Positions 53,321 through 63,070 of a DNA stretch of 64,000 bases are shown one piece after another. The first letter of the stretch is position 1. Each line of letters opens with the position of its first letter. The notes beneath the pieces were generated by a model. The model was not told the DNA's origin and did not search any database. It saw nothing but the letters and a program-made list of their open reading frames with translations. This DNA comes from Aphanomyces cochlioides. Its lineage: Eukaryota; Oomycota; Saprolegniomycetes; Saprolegniales; Verrucalvaceae. The stretch spans positions 1,736,001-1,800,000 of the forward strand of contig JAHQRK010000014.1 of NCBI GenBank assembly GCA_019828595.1, in the 5' to 3' direction. A program made the position numbers and the translations under genes.

Positions 53321-55396
53321 ATGAGTCATGCGTTTGGAAGACTTTGGGTGCTCTCGGTACTTTTTCTCGTGACGTGCGTCCTCAGCGAAGACAAAGATGT
53401 TTGGTCGTTCAAACACGTGCATCAGCTCTCAACGGTGGCAGATCTCAAGGCGTCAGGACTTGAAACGAGCAAAAAATTGTGGTTTGCCTTGTATGCCTCC
53501 CCAGACGATCCACTCTTGCCGGTTTTAGATCAAGTGGGCCAAGATGCAGCATATGCCTTGTCGATTGCGTGGATTTCAGACGAGATTGCAAGGACGTATG
53601 GCGTTCAAGCGGCGAAAAAGCCTATTCTCTTCTGCTTTCGCGATGAGCCCAAGTGGAATCCATACCAAGAACGCATGTACCGCACGATTGAAGTCGCGAG
53701 TCAGTATCCAGCCCCCCTTGATGTACGAGGAGTAAAAAAACTCGTTCGGGACAAAGTGCCATCAAAAGTTCACACGTCGTGGGATTCGACATGGAACGAT
53801 CCTCCCACACCTCGAGTTGTACTCGTGACCAAAAAGACAACACCTTCCCTTCTTTACAATGCCTTGTCTGTCGAATTCTCCTCACTTAGATTCTATGCTC
53901 TCGCTGACTCGCCCGAGACACAAGCGCTCTTCCCAGTCAAGGAGGTCCCATCGCTACTTATTGCAAAGTCTGCGACCGAATCGATTCAATTCACCGAAGC
54001 TGATGGCGATATGACCAAATTTGACGATCTACACCGCTTATTGGAGCCGCATGCCCCAGCTGTTGCTCAACAAAGCGGACCTTCGCTTTGGCTGACTCGT
54101 GAAGAGTTCGACAAAGTCCCCAAGGATAACGACGCCTGGCTCGTCGTAGTTCAACCGCAAGATAATCCGACCGTCGTGGATCCCTCCAGCGACGAGTGGA
54201 AGCAAGTTGTCAGCGACATTCTCTCCAAGGTTGGACTCTTGGTTCGATTTGCCATGGTGGATGATTCAGTAGGCACTGGAATATTCATTGTTCGTTATGG
54301 CAAGAGCACTTCGCTGGAAAAGATCACAGGAGGACCTCGTGCTGCAGCGGCCAAGTTGTTCGCGTCCATCCCAGACAAAACTGCCGCATTGTACAGTTCC
54401 CAGGACATTCACGCGTTCTTTGGCCGAATGCTTCAATCGTCGACTCCAACCATTAGCTTTGTACTCTTTACGGTCAAGCAAGAAGCTCCTCTGGTAGTCC
54501 AAGCGCTTGCACTTTCCTTCCCTGACCGCGCTCACGTCGGCGTCGTCTTCAACCCTGACGATGAGACCAAGAAACAGTTCGGAATAACCAAGCTTCCCGC
54601 CATGGTTGGCCTCATGTTGCCACGGGATCCCAACGTTCCCCGAGAGCAATTTTCCATGACCTTCTACGACAAACAAGTGCTTGGAACTCCCAACTTTGAA
54701 AACCTCCATCGTTTTGTCGGCCATCTCGTCCAAGCCTACGCTAGCCCGCCACCTGAAGCCCCTCCTGCTGCAGTTCATGCCATTTCCACGACTGAAGACT
54801 TTGCATCTGCATGCTCTTCGCTCTGCGTGATTGGGCTTCGCCAAGGCAGCTCTGACGACGCCACCGTGGAAGTTATCGAGGAAGTGGCCAAGAAAAGCTC
54901 CAAAGCCAAGCATCCACTGCAGTTCATGCACGTTGATGCTGCCTGCCAGCCTAGCTTTGCGTCGGCTCTCGGTGCAGAATCATGGCAAGTGCCAACTGTT
55001 GCCGTTTACTCGCCTGGAAAGCGGCGGTATGTCCGTCACGTTGGTACCATGGATGCCGACTCGGTATGGGCATTTGTTCAGAGCGTTTTGGGAGGACAAA
55101 CAAAGACAATGCCCATGTCTGCAGCGCCAGAGCTTACCAAAGAATGTGCACCTGTGGATGTGGCTGTCGACGACAGTGGCGCAGTTGTTGATGAGGAAGA
55201 CGATGGCGACATGGCTGAAATGCTCCGAGAAATTCGTGAAGAAGAGGAGCGACAGAAGGAAGCTTTGAAGCGTCAATTGCAGCAAGAAGCCCAAGAGCGT
55301 AAAGCCGCTGAGGAACAACTCAAGCGAGAGCAAGAAAGTGCCAAGAAGCCAAAGACCAAGAAGAAAAAGAAGCGACTGGTCAAAGACGAGCTATAA
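53321..55396 (+). CDS. ER-resident multi-thioredoxin-fold protein, redox-inactive type, KDEL tail
   Basis: Intron-free, 691 residues. A signal peptide (GRLWVLSVLFLVTCVLS) and a C-terminal KDEL (KKKKKRLVKDEL) mark it as a soluble ER-lumen protein. Several thioredoxin-like units can be made out from repeated beta-strand/cis-Pro patterns (LFPVKEVPSLLIA, FGITKLPAMVGL, SWQVPTVAVYSPG), about four or five in all. No CxxC active site is present; the nearest is CSSLC in the last unit. So it resembles non-catalytic PDI relatives (ERp27/ERp44-like chaperones) more than oxidoreductases. A Glu/Lys coiled coil precedes the KDEL. The stop is 12 bp from the convergent ankyrin gene. The absence of introns in so long a gene is unusual here. 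Confidence 0.8.
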   Translation: MSHAFGRLWVLSVLFLVTCVLSEDKDVWSFKHVHQLSTVADLKASGLETSKKLWFALYASPDDPLLPVLDQVGQDAAYALSIAWISDEIARTYGVQAAKKPILFCFRDEPKWNPYQERMYRTIEVASQYPAPLDVRGVKKLVRDKVPSKVHTSWDSTWNDPPTPRVVLVTKKTTPSLLYNALSVEFSSLRFYALADSPETQALFPVKEVPSLLIAKSATESIQFTEADGDMTKFDDLHRLLEPHAPAVAQQSGPSLWLTREEFDKVPKDNDAWLVVVQPQDNPTVVDPSSDEWKQVVSDILSKVGLLVRFAMVDDSVGTGIFIVRYGKSTSLEKITGGPRAAAAKLFASIPDKTAALYSSQDIHAFFGRMLQSSTPTISFVLFTVKQEAPLVVQALALSFPDRAHVGVVFNPDDETKKQFGITKLPAMVGLMLPRDPNVPREQFSMTFYDKQVLGTPNFENLHRFVGHLVQAYASPPPEAPPAAVHAISTTEDFASACSSLCVIGLRQGSSDDATVEVIEEVAKKSSKAKHPLQFMHVDAACQPSFASALGAESWQVPTVAVYSPGKRRYVRHVGTMDADSVWAFVQSVLGGQTKTMPMSAAPELTKECAPVDVAVDDSGAVVDEEDDGDMAEMLREIREEEERQKEALKRQLQQEAQERKAAEEQLKREQESAKKPKTKKKKKRLVKDEL

Positions 55397-55408
55397 TAAA
55401 TCAGTTGA

Positions 55409-55939
55409 TTACACACTAATGTTGTCGAGGAGTTCCACGACATTGTTCTGGCAATTGAGTTTAGCAAGGTCCAGAGCTGTGTGCTTGTCCTTCGTCGTTG
55501 CAGAGAGATCGGCATCATTGTCGAGCAGCCACGTGATGGCGTCGACTGCTCCAGCGTGAGCAGCACAGTGCAGAGGAGTTCGTCCTATTCCATCTTTCGC
55601 GTTGATATCCGCTCCATTAGCATCAAGTAACTTCATGATGGACACGGAGCCTCTCAAAGCGGCAAAGTGAATGGGCTGACGCTTGAAGTGAGTATTTTCA
55701 ATCGCGTTGACATCCGCTCCTGCAGCCAAGAGGACTCGAACACACTCTTCATGACTGTAATCACAAGCCCAGTGCAAAGCCGTCAGCTCATACTGGTCGG
55801 TTTCATTGACAGGATGCAATTCAAGCAGCTTGCGTAGATCATTCACTTCATTGTCGCGCACAGCATCTTGCAGCGGGTTCTCATTCAGCTCGACGTGGAG
55901 AGCATCCATCGTCCCAGATCTTGGTGCAAATGTGAACAA
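55409..55939 (-). CDS. Ankyrin-repeat protein
   Basis: Single exon, up to 176 residues; a start ten codons in (55909, MDALHVELNENPLQ) is as likely. Four or five ankyrin repeats are clear (DQYELTALHWACDYSHEEC, VRVLLAAGADVNAIE, RQPIHFAALRGSVSIMKLL, IGRTPLHCAAHAGAVDAI, DKHTALDLAKLNCQNNVVE). No other domain. A typical small protein-protein interaction module of the cytosol; the partner cannot be inferred. CCAAT sites lie upstream at 55983-56080. Confidence 0.88.
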   Translation of the reverse strand: MFTFAPRSGTMDALHVELNENPLQDAVRDNEVNDLRKLLELHPVNETDQYELTALHWACDYSHEECVRVLLAAGADVNAIENTHFKRQPIHFAALRGSVSIMKLLDANGADINAKDGIGRTPLHCAAHAGAVDAITWLLDNDADLSATTKDKHTALDLAKLNCQNNVVELLDNISV

Positions 55940-55974
55940 ATCTATGCATGATATTTTACAATTGGATAAAAGTC

Positions 55975-56080
55975 AATAATTTAAGCCAATCAAAAGGCAC
56001 AATCTTAAAAGTTCTAAACTTTGATTGGATTTAGACAAGCCAATAAGAATTGTTTAATCACAAATGAACAATTTTTATTG
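55975..56080. promoter_or_regulatory. CCAAT cluster upstream of the ankyrin gene
   Basis: GCCAATCAAAAGG, GATTGGATT, GCCAATAAG and TATTGGCTG occur within about 100 bp of AT-rich DNA. Confidence 0.5.
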
Positions 56081-56111
56081 GCTGTTAAAAATCCTGAAGA
56101 GTCACGATCTT

Positions 56112-57944
56112 CTACTCTTCATCGACTTCTTCAAACAGTGGAGTGGTCTGGGGTTCCGTGGGCTTGACAACCTTCATGGGAACTGTTTGGCTGGCTTCCG
56201 CGTCGATATATGTCGTGGAGATCACGCGTACATCGACCTTGAAATCGCCTGGACGAATTCTTCAGACAAATGGACAATATTTGGTCGTACCTTTGGCAGC
56301 AGGTGCCCAAAAGCCAAGAGCATCGGTCACCACATGCGAATCGGCAGCATCTTCAATCTTCCAGCAACCCAACAGAGTGCTAGAGCCTTGCTCACTTGCC
56401 ACGACCCACAAATGTTCCTTGCGATACAAATATGATTTATCCATCTTGTCGTACGCTGTGAAAGCCTTCGGAGCTGTCGTGTTGGGAGCAACATGGTCAC
56501 GAGTACAGCTGAGACGAAGTGTAACCCAATCCCGTGGATAAATGTCTTGCTCTCCATCAACTTCAAGCGAGACGTCAGAAAGAGTCAATCGGGGCGCCTA
56601 CATATCTATCTCAAGATGGCAGCTCTGTAAATGGTTACCTTGGTGCCTTTGGGCAGGCGTTCACGCTGTGCCGCGACGGCCGTTGCATCTGCGACTAAGC
56701 TTGCTTGAGCCAAAGAAGCAAACAAGCGTAATGCATTGAGGAATGTTGTAGAATTGGCTTGCTTCTTGGTAATCATTTTGATCGACAGCTCAACGAAAAC
56801 CTTCACCGAAAGGTAAGATCGCCACAGTCAATGAGTTTTACGTACATCGAGCAAGTATGGGAGTTGAAGGACAATGTCTTTCATGCGTGCGGGCACTAGA
56901 ACCCATGTCAGTTTGGATGGACAGGCGATGTTGGCACCTACAGACGCAAGGGACGGTCACATCCTTGAGTTTGGATCGATTCATGTAGTAGTGCAGTGCA
57001 ATCATATCGCGTTGAATGTGTTCTTGCTCGATACGGCTGATGTCGCGATGCTCAATGGCAGAAATGCACTTGTTCGCCTCTAGAGTATTCAAGAATTCCT
57101 TCATTTCTTCGTCCATTTCATACAAAGAGCCACCACCGCCACAGCAACTCTACAAAGGAAGATGATCATTGAATCAAACAAGTTGAGACGTGCTCCGCCA
57201 GCTTTTTCCTCTAAAGGTTGCTTGACGCCAGTCATGACTGAAGTAAGAACTTCAAATGACGACATTTTGTCGTGCCATCCAGTCATCAACCGTTGGAGGA
57301 CTTCAGGGTTCAACTCGGGTTTGTGTCGATCACCACCAAATAGAGCCATGATGATACCAAAGAGCAGCATGACGCCGTATACGGCAGCAATGAGCGTCAA
57401 ACCAGTTGTGCCACTCATCTACAACATGGTAAATATCTGAAGAACTCAGGAAAACAGACAGCTTTGAAGTCGACCAAGGTGAACGAAGCGCCATCGGGAT
57501 GACCGTACTTTTTGAAGTTTGCAATGCCTACGGGATCGGTCAAAGCTTCATAGGCTTTGGCGAGCTTGGCAAATTTTGCCGAGGCTTGGGGATCGCTCGA
57601 CTTGTCGGGATGCCTAGACAAGTGTCAATTCGGTGCACTTTCCGCACATCGTACAGTTGTTGGCTGAGTGCACGATAAGCTTTTCGGATGGATTTCTTGG
57701 TGGAATACTCGGGAACGCCCAAAATATCATACGGATCGAAGGCGACCATGTCGCTCGTCTGAATCGCATGGACCAACTGCCACACAATCACGAACGAGAG
57801 GATGAGGACGAGCAAGTGAAGAATGAAGAACTTGGTCAAGCAGCTCTTAAAGTCCGTGAAGACTCGTCGGAGGACAAAGAAGGTCGCTGGAACAACATAG
57901 AGCGACAGAAGCACCAGCGTGAACGTGAGTTCCTCGGGTGACAT
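56112..57944 (-). CDS. SEC63: Sec63-type J-domain subunit of the ER translocon
   Basis: Exons include 57944-57655, 57613-57460, 57418 to about 57227, 57149-56942, 56895-56846, 56800-56639, 56597-56291 and 56248-56112. Two N-terminal membrane helices ([37 protein letters not shown]) lead to a J-domain with [20 protein letters not shown] and, across an intron, [17 protein letters not shown] and a third membrane helix follow, then the long cytosolic Sec63 domain ([30 protein letters not shown]), a beta-sandwich ([18 protein letters not shown]) and an acidic end (EEVDEE). It recruits BiP/Kar2 to the Sec61 channel. The junction near 57150-57227 needs a 77-nt intron or another donor and is the weak point. 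Confidence 0.88.
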
Positions 57945-57984
57945 GGTCGCGACAAAAACGAAACTGCCACGTGGATCAAATTTG

Positions 57985-58262
57985 ATAAAATTTAATTGGT
58001 TAAAAGCATGAAAGATAATCCAATTAATGTTCATAAAAACAAAATTAACCAACTATTTTAGCCAATTAACATCATGATTCATAGATTTTCCGCTTTGACG
58101 AAATTGGTCGAGTCCACGCAGCACTGAGCTCCAATGCAGAGAATGAAGAGCTAGCGGCTAAGATGAAGAGCTTTATCAGTGCTTTCTCGCTGGTGCTGGC
58201 TGTGTTTCAGCTAAGGACAATGAACTTGGGCCAATTCGGATAATGCTACCAATTATCCGGAT
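57985..58262. promoter_or_regulatory. Shared bidirectional promoter, Sec63 / J-protein
   Basis: The two start codons (57944 minus, 58313 plus) are 368 bp apart. Between them are CCAAT/ATTGG sites at about 57995-58070 and an ATCCGGAT palindrome at 58255-58262, 51 bp before the J-protein ATG. Confidence 0.55.
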
Positions 58263-58312
58263 AAACTAAGTGAAAGCCCATTTTGGTCTTCTACCGCCAT
58301 CGGCGTCGGCGA

Positions 58313-59157
58313 ATGGATCCTTACCGCTTGTTGAATGTTGCGAGGTAGAGAAGGTTAACCAAACGTTTGGTGACATGATGCAGGAATGCAAGCCAAAAAG
58401 ATATCAAGAAGGCTTATTTGAAGCTGGGTATGTGGCCTCTCTTGGCGTTGGATGAAGTTTGACCCTGTTTAGCCAAGACACTTCATCCAGATGTGACTGG
58501 GAATGACCAAGTAAGATGCTCCGTATTGAAGACATGACAATGAATGCCTTGATAGGAAAAAGCAGCTCTATTCAAAAAGGTGAACGAAGCTCATGCTATG
58601 CTCTCCGACCCTGATAAACGAGCAGGTACGCTGAAGCGTTTTTGAATGGCATGGAACATTGTGCGTACGTAGACTACGATCGAAGCCACAGTCGATTCGA
58701 ATACGGCCGACGGCAACAGCAGCAAGACACGGCATATTCTCCTCGAGCTCATACTAGACGCAATCCTGCTGCAGAGTACGTTGTGCACAAATTATCCTTT
58801 CTGAGGTTTGGTTAGAAATCCCATGTTTGGCATCGACCATGACGTTTGGTATGCCCACCATTATGGCATCCATGCCCAGCGCACATCGCGCTGGACTGCG
58901 ACAAGACACAAAGGTTATGGCATGCATATTGTCGAAGAAATGTACGCCGACGAGATGGAAGGCATTCGGAGGTTAGAATATTGCTTCAACATCATTTTGA
59001 AAGGGCAATTCACAGACAGGAAGAAACACACAAGATCAAGAATGGTTACTTTCTGCGACAGGAAGCTCGCGAACGAAAACGTGCCGCCGAGGCCGCCAAG
59101 AAGCAGCAGCAGCAGGACAAGGGCGACGCCCCTGACGAGTCTTGTTGTATCTCCTAA
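58313..59157 (+). CDS. J-domain (DnaJ/HSP40) protein
   Basis: About seven small exons; the first encodes MDPYRLLNVA, then KDIKKAYLKLA and, across another intron, KTLHPDVTGNDQEK with the HPD motif that activates Hsp70. FKKVNEAHAMLSDPDKRA completes the J-domain (residues 1 to ~65). After it come a Tyr/Arg/Gln-rich linker, a segment NPMFGIDHDVWYAHHYGIHA, and a Lys/Glu/Gln-rich helical tail. No signal peptide, Zn-finger or membrane segment, so it is a type III (class C) J-protein. The 32-nt intron near 58972-59003 is shorter than usual. It is divergent from SEC63, another J-domain gene. Confidence 0.78.
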
Positions 59158-59168
59158 CTTTGGCAATC

Positions 59169-59340
59169 CATGATTGGTCAACTAATAGCCAATAAAATCA
59201 TATTCTAATAATAATGGAATTTCATTGGCTAAATTTTAGCCAATCAAATACCAAAATGATCATTTTCGTGCATTTTACGTGATTTATTCAGCCAATCAAT
59301 TACTTTTAAATCATATACTTTGATCTGATTGGCTCAATTT
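59169..59340. promoter_or_regulatory. CCAAT cluster upstream of the Nudix gene
   Basis: Six CCAAT or ATTGG sites in about 170 bp: GATTGGTC, GCCAATAAAA, CATTGGCTA, GCCAATCAAATA, GCCAATCAATT and GATTGGCTC. The densest cluster in the window. Confidence 0.55.
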
Positions 59341-59368
59341 TAGCTTGTCAAATTGTATCATTTCTGAA

Positions 59369-59992
59369 ATGCCACGGTTGCCGCAAGTTGTTGCGAGCCA
59401 TATCCTCCATGAGACGAAATGGCTCCGCATGAAAGAGCTAAGATACCAAGACTTGAATAAGGTGGAGCGATCTTACATCAGCGTGGAACGAACGACGCGC
59501 CCTGCGACGGCGGATGTCGATGCTGTGCTGGTGCTACCGTTGTTGGCCATAATGCGCAGGCTGTGCTCATTCGACAATTTCGACCACCTCTCGGTACGCG
59601 TATCCATGACAGTCTAGCTTGACATAACAGACAATTGGGCGATTGAGCTCCCAGCGGGGTTGATCGACGAGGGTGAATCCGTCGAATCGACAGTGGTTCA
59701 TGAAATCAAGGAAGAAACGGGACTTCGTGTGACAAAGTTTCTCTCAGTGGGTCCTCCCATTGTGAACGATCAAGGGATCACAAATGGAAGCTGTCGCTTC
59801 GTCGTTGTCGAAGTCGAAGATGACTCAGCGGATGGCAGCCAACAGCAATTGGAAGCGACAGAAACAATCCAAGTGTTCAAGACACCCTTGTCATCACTGC
59901 GGGCGACACTTGATGCCAAACATGCTAAGGACGGCGATGCAATAGGCGCAAGGCTGTATAGCTTCGCGTTGGGGCAAGAGCTAGGTTTGTAA
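59369..59992 (+). CDS. Nudix hydrolase, ADP-ribose pyrophosphatase type
   Basis: Exons 59369-59515, 59560-59593 (only 34 nt) and 59631-59992 give 180 residues, a normal size for NUDT5-like enzymes. After splicing the strand AVLIRQFRPPLDNWAIELPAG appears, followed by the Nudix box GLIDEGESVESTVVHEIKEETGL (consensus GX5EX7REUXEEXGU, with His for Arg in the RE position). It hydrolyses nucleoside diphosphates linked to a sugar such as ADP-ribose; the ELPAG-type lead-in favours that subgroup. The His at the Arg position deserves note but the glutamates are all kept. No targeting signal. Confidence 0.87.
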
Positions 59993-61041
59993 CCAAGCGA
60001 CATTATTTGACAAAGAAATGGCACGCAAGTCGAAGGGCACGGGGGGCTTTGCAAGCCCAGCAATGGCAATAAACCAATTTGTCTCTTTTCAGATCAGAGG
60101 AAAGACAGTCTAGCGTTGTATTTTCGATTGAGAAGGAGCGCGTCGCCATCGTGACAGAAGCCACAGGCGACGGCCTCCATTGCACTGTTTTTCCTGTGCT
60201 TGTACCCTCGTAAATGATCCAAACGACACCAAAAAGTGTACGTCAATGGGCTTGATCTGGTCTCGAAAGACAGGCCAACAGGATTGTCATGACATATGGA
60301 TTGCTAGAAGTGTGGTGCATTGGCGTAAGCTAAGCTATAGGCCTCTGGATACGTTTACTCGCAAAGAGCAATGAAGTCGAGCCTTAAAACGCCTCAGGCA
60401 ATACTGGCTTTGCCCATGACCAGCAGCGACTTGACTAACGTTATTTACCCTCTCCCCCGTCTGTAACTTCGACATTATTTTGTGGTGAGCAAACTTGGAG
60501 TGTTACTATTATACAAACGTCAAAGAAAAAGATCCAGCAAATTATCCGAAAAAGAACCTCAGCTTGTTAAGCTCCACGAAACGTAGTCAAAACAATAGCA
60601 CCACAAGCTCCCCTTGGCCTCCCCTTCAAGAAGATTTACCTTTCGTAATGAACAGCATTATTGCCGGCCAGGATGGCTCCAAGTGGAAATTCAGGCTGAT
60701 GAAGTTATCCGGATGACTTGTCTGTAATGAATTGTCTTGAGATTTTATCGGGAGAGTGGCCAGGAAGAAATATCAAGTTGTGATTGGTAGAAATATTATA
60801 TTTACTGGCATGTGCTCAAAGTCGAATGACCGGAGCGGTGGTTGTGAGTCGAGGTGAGGTGCGTCCTCGATGAAAACAGAGCCATGATACATCGCACAGG
60901 TTGCAAGACAAAGTTGTTGACGAGAACGCCATCTTGCTGCTGCTTGGAGCACCCAATCTCCTTCGAGGATATACGAAGTCAAGCAGAAGCTCGTCTCGAC
61001 ACCACGCAACATGGTAGAAACAATGAAAATGAACGAAGCAT
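59993..61041. other. Intergenic region between Nudix gene and Crypton relic
   Basis: About 1 kb. Contains an ATCCGGAT palindrome at 60707-60714. A short minus-strand frame near 60003-60185 with scattered cysteines was considered and rejected. Nothing else recognised. Confidence 0.5.
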
Positions 61042-63070
61042 TTATTGATTATGAGGAGTAGGTTCACACGTAGCCATCGAATGATCCCGTTTTCTTTGGT
61101 TTCTTGTCCCCGTTGCGTCAAAAAAGCAACGACGCAATGCCTGGGCAATACTGACGACCTTGACTTGGTCGAAACGACGATCTCGTCCTTTCGGCGTCGT
61201 GGCAAGCATATTGCGAAGAGGCTCTACAGTCAGTGAATAGGCATGAATGATTTCATGACTCGTGGGGTTCTTGGCCATATCAATCCCTGCCGTCTTCTTG
61301 TATTCCATCGTCAGGTAATCCATGACGAATGCCCACTCAGAGAGAATTCTTTTTTCATTTTTGATGCCAAATCACTTGGAGAAAGATATCTAAAAGCAAC
61401 GTAGGTGTTTTCGTTGCACCACCATAAACTCCACGCCATTGCAGTGTCAACGTGAGGCAATCGGAACGATTCTGGAACTCTGTGCATACCAACGCCCCAG
61501 AAAAAGAGTGATCGATTGACTTCAACAGTTGGAATTGTTGAGACTGGACAAGCCACCGAGGAATTTTGCTGTGTTTGACCAAGAATGCGTGCCAGAGTTT
61601 CTTCGAGCGTCGTATGAAAGTAAGCTGGTGTTAAGACGCCACTCGCCATGTCACGACTATTTAGTAGTTCCTCAATTCGATTTAATACTGCATTCTTCAC
61701 GTCCGCAATTAATGCACTGTTTTTCTCCATCAAGCGATACATTTCAACGTACGGAGGAACTCCAGAGGGTCTTAACGCATTCGATTCAATCGTCACAATG
61801 CTTTTGAGGTTGTTTAGCTTTCGAGTGTCGAGGAACCAAGGTGTATGAAGCAAAGCGTGCTTGGTTGGCAAGCAAGACAATAAGTAGTCCGAGTGATAAA
61901 CCAATGATGCCAGTATCAATCGCAACAAGCCAACGTACTTGGTATTGCTAGCCATCAGTGGGAACATCGCCTCAAGCATTCGCTCAATGACTTGGTCAAC
62001 TTAATCACCGCAGGCAAAGTGGGGCGGGAGAACCGAAAAGTTCGCGCTATTGAGGGAAGGCCTGCAACTGTGCGACCCACAAATTGATCGCAGCTTTCTC
62101 GTAATGCATGTATCGTTCCAAAACATTTCCCATAGACCATCCACATCTAAGGCACACACTTATAATAGAGGGGCCACTTGTACTGCCTGACGATACATAA
62201 GTTGCAGCACCCTTTCTGATCGAATGGGTACCAATGTCATCAACAACTCCAAGATGGCCAGATTTGACTGATTCTCTCAAACTCTTTCCAAACCGCGTCC
62301 TTTGGTTTGAACCAACAAACTACGGGCCATCGTTCAAGCGTGGATTGCAGTCAAAATAGACTCCAAAAGCAAGAAAAATACAAATTGACGGAGACAATGG
62401 GTTAGCATAGAGATGCTTGGGATCTCTACGCTTCGTGCCGGTCTGGTCAGTTTTGGTTTTGTAAAAAACGACCCCCAAGGCGTCACCTTCCAAAGATAAA
62501 TGGTCCAAATCGATTGTTTCCGTTGACTTTGAGCGTGCCATAAGGTTCCATGACAAAACCAAGAAGAGATGTTGAAAACCTGTGTCATTCATTTTGATGC
62601 TTGCATCTGCAAGGGCCTTAAAGGTGGGAAATTGCATGGGTCGTTTTCCAGTTACTTTCAAAACGTTTGTCTGCTCCAGTTGGGCTTTAATGCGATGAGT
62701 GTCTACATCATCAATAAATCTATAGAAGTACCTTGGAATAGATCCTTCATTTCAGTGTCGTAGGCAGGCGGCAATGGTACTTCTTGTCGCTTATAGTAAT
62801 CCTTTATCGCAGATCGATAGCCTGACATAGTTGTAGCTTTAATGTTTCGCGTGTTAAGCGTCGCAATGATAAAGTTTCGAAAATCGCCATATTCAAAACC
62901 AGCCAAATCAATCGCTCCATCGGCATTGAGCATTCGTGCACGCTCATATTCGTCCTGTTCGCCAATCCAGGCTATAATTTTTCGCAAGCCGCTTGTGTAG
63001 CGAGCCTGCGTTCCTTCAGAGAGCCGTGATCTGCGGATATCCTCGAGATGTTGCCATTTCGGCCCCTCTT
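61042..63070 (-). mobile_element. Crypton tyrosine-recombinase element, decayed
   Basis: Read from 63070 leftward: an N-terminal SAM-like core-binding region (EGTQARYTSGLRKII, ATTMSGYRSAIKDYY), then the catalytic domain with LSWNLMARSKSTE (first Arg), THSIRKGAATYVSSG (HxxR) and VLERYMHYE (Tyr). A C-terminal domain with FFWGVGMHRVPESFRLP and AWSLWW follows, the pattern I know from Crypton GCR1_C-like domains. The frame is broken several times: an in-frame TAG near 62322, a shift after HYEK (~62090) with a second shift near 62045, and a stop near 62003. A small possible intron (~29 nt) sits near 62725. Cryptons move by recombination and were first found in fungi and oomycetes. This copy is inactive. 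Confidence 0.75.
61042..63070 (-). pseudogene. Crypton tyrosine recombinase, broken reading frame
   Basis: The coding remnant of the element above. Longest uninterrupted pieces are 62661-62320 (core of the catalytic domain) and 61979-61311 (C-terminal domain). The tail 61323-61042 may belong to the same protein or to a fused flank. Arg, His, Arg and Tyr catalytic residues are all recognisable, but they lie in pieces separated by the stops and shifts given above, so no functional enzyme is expected. Confidence 0.75.

Noticed and set aside
60003..60185. Minus-strand frame with CHCWAC and an adjacent CGFCHDGD in another frame, suggestive of a zinc finger
   Set aside because: The two cysteine groups are in different frames, no splice sites of the local type join them, and nothing conserved follows.
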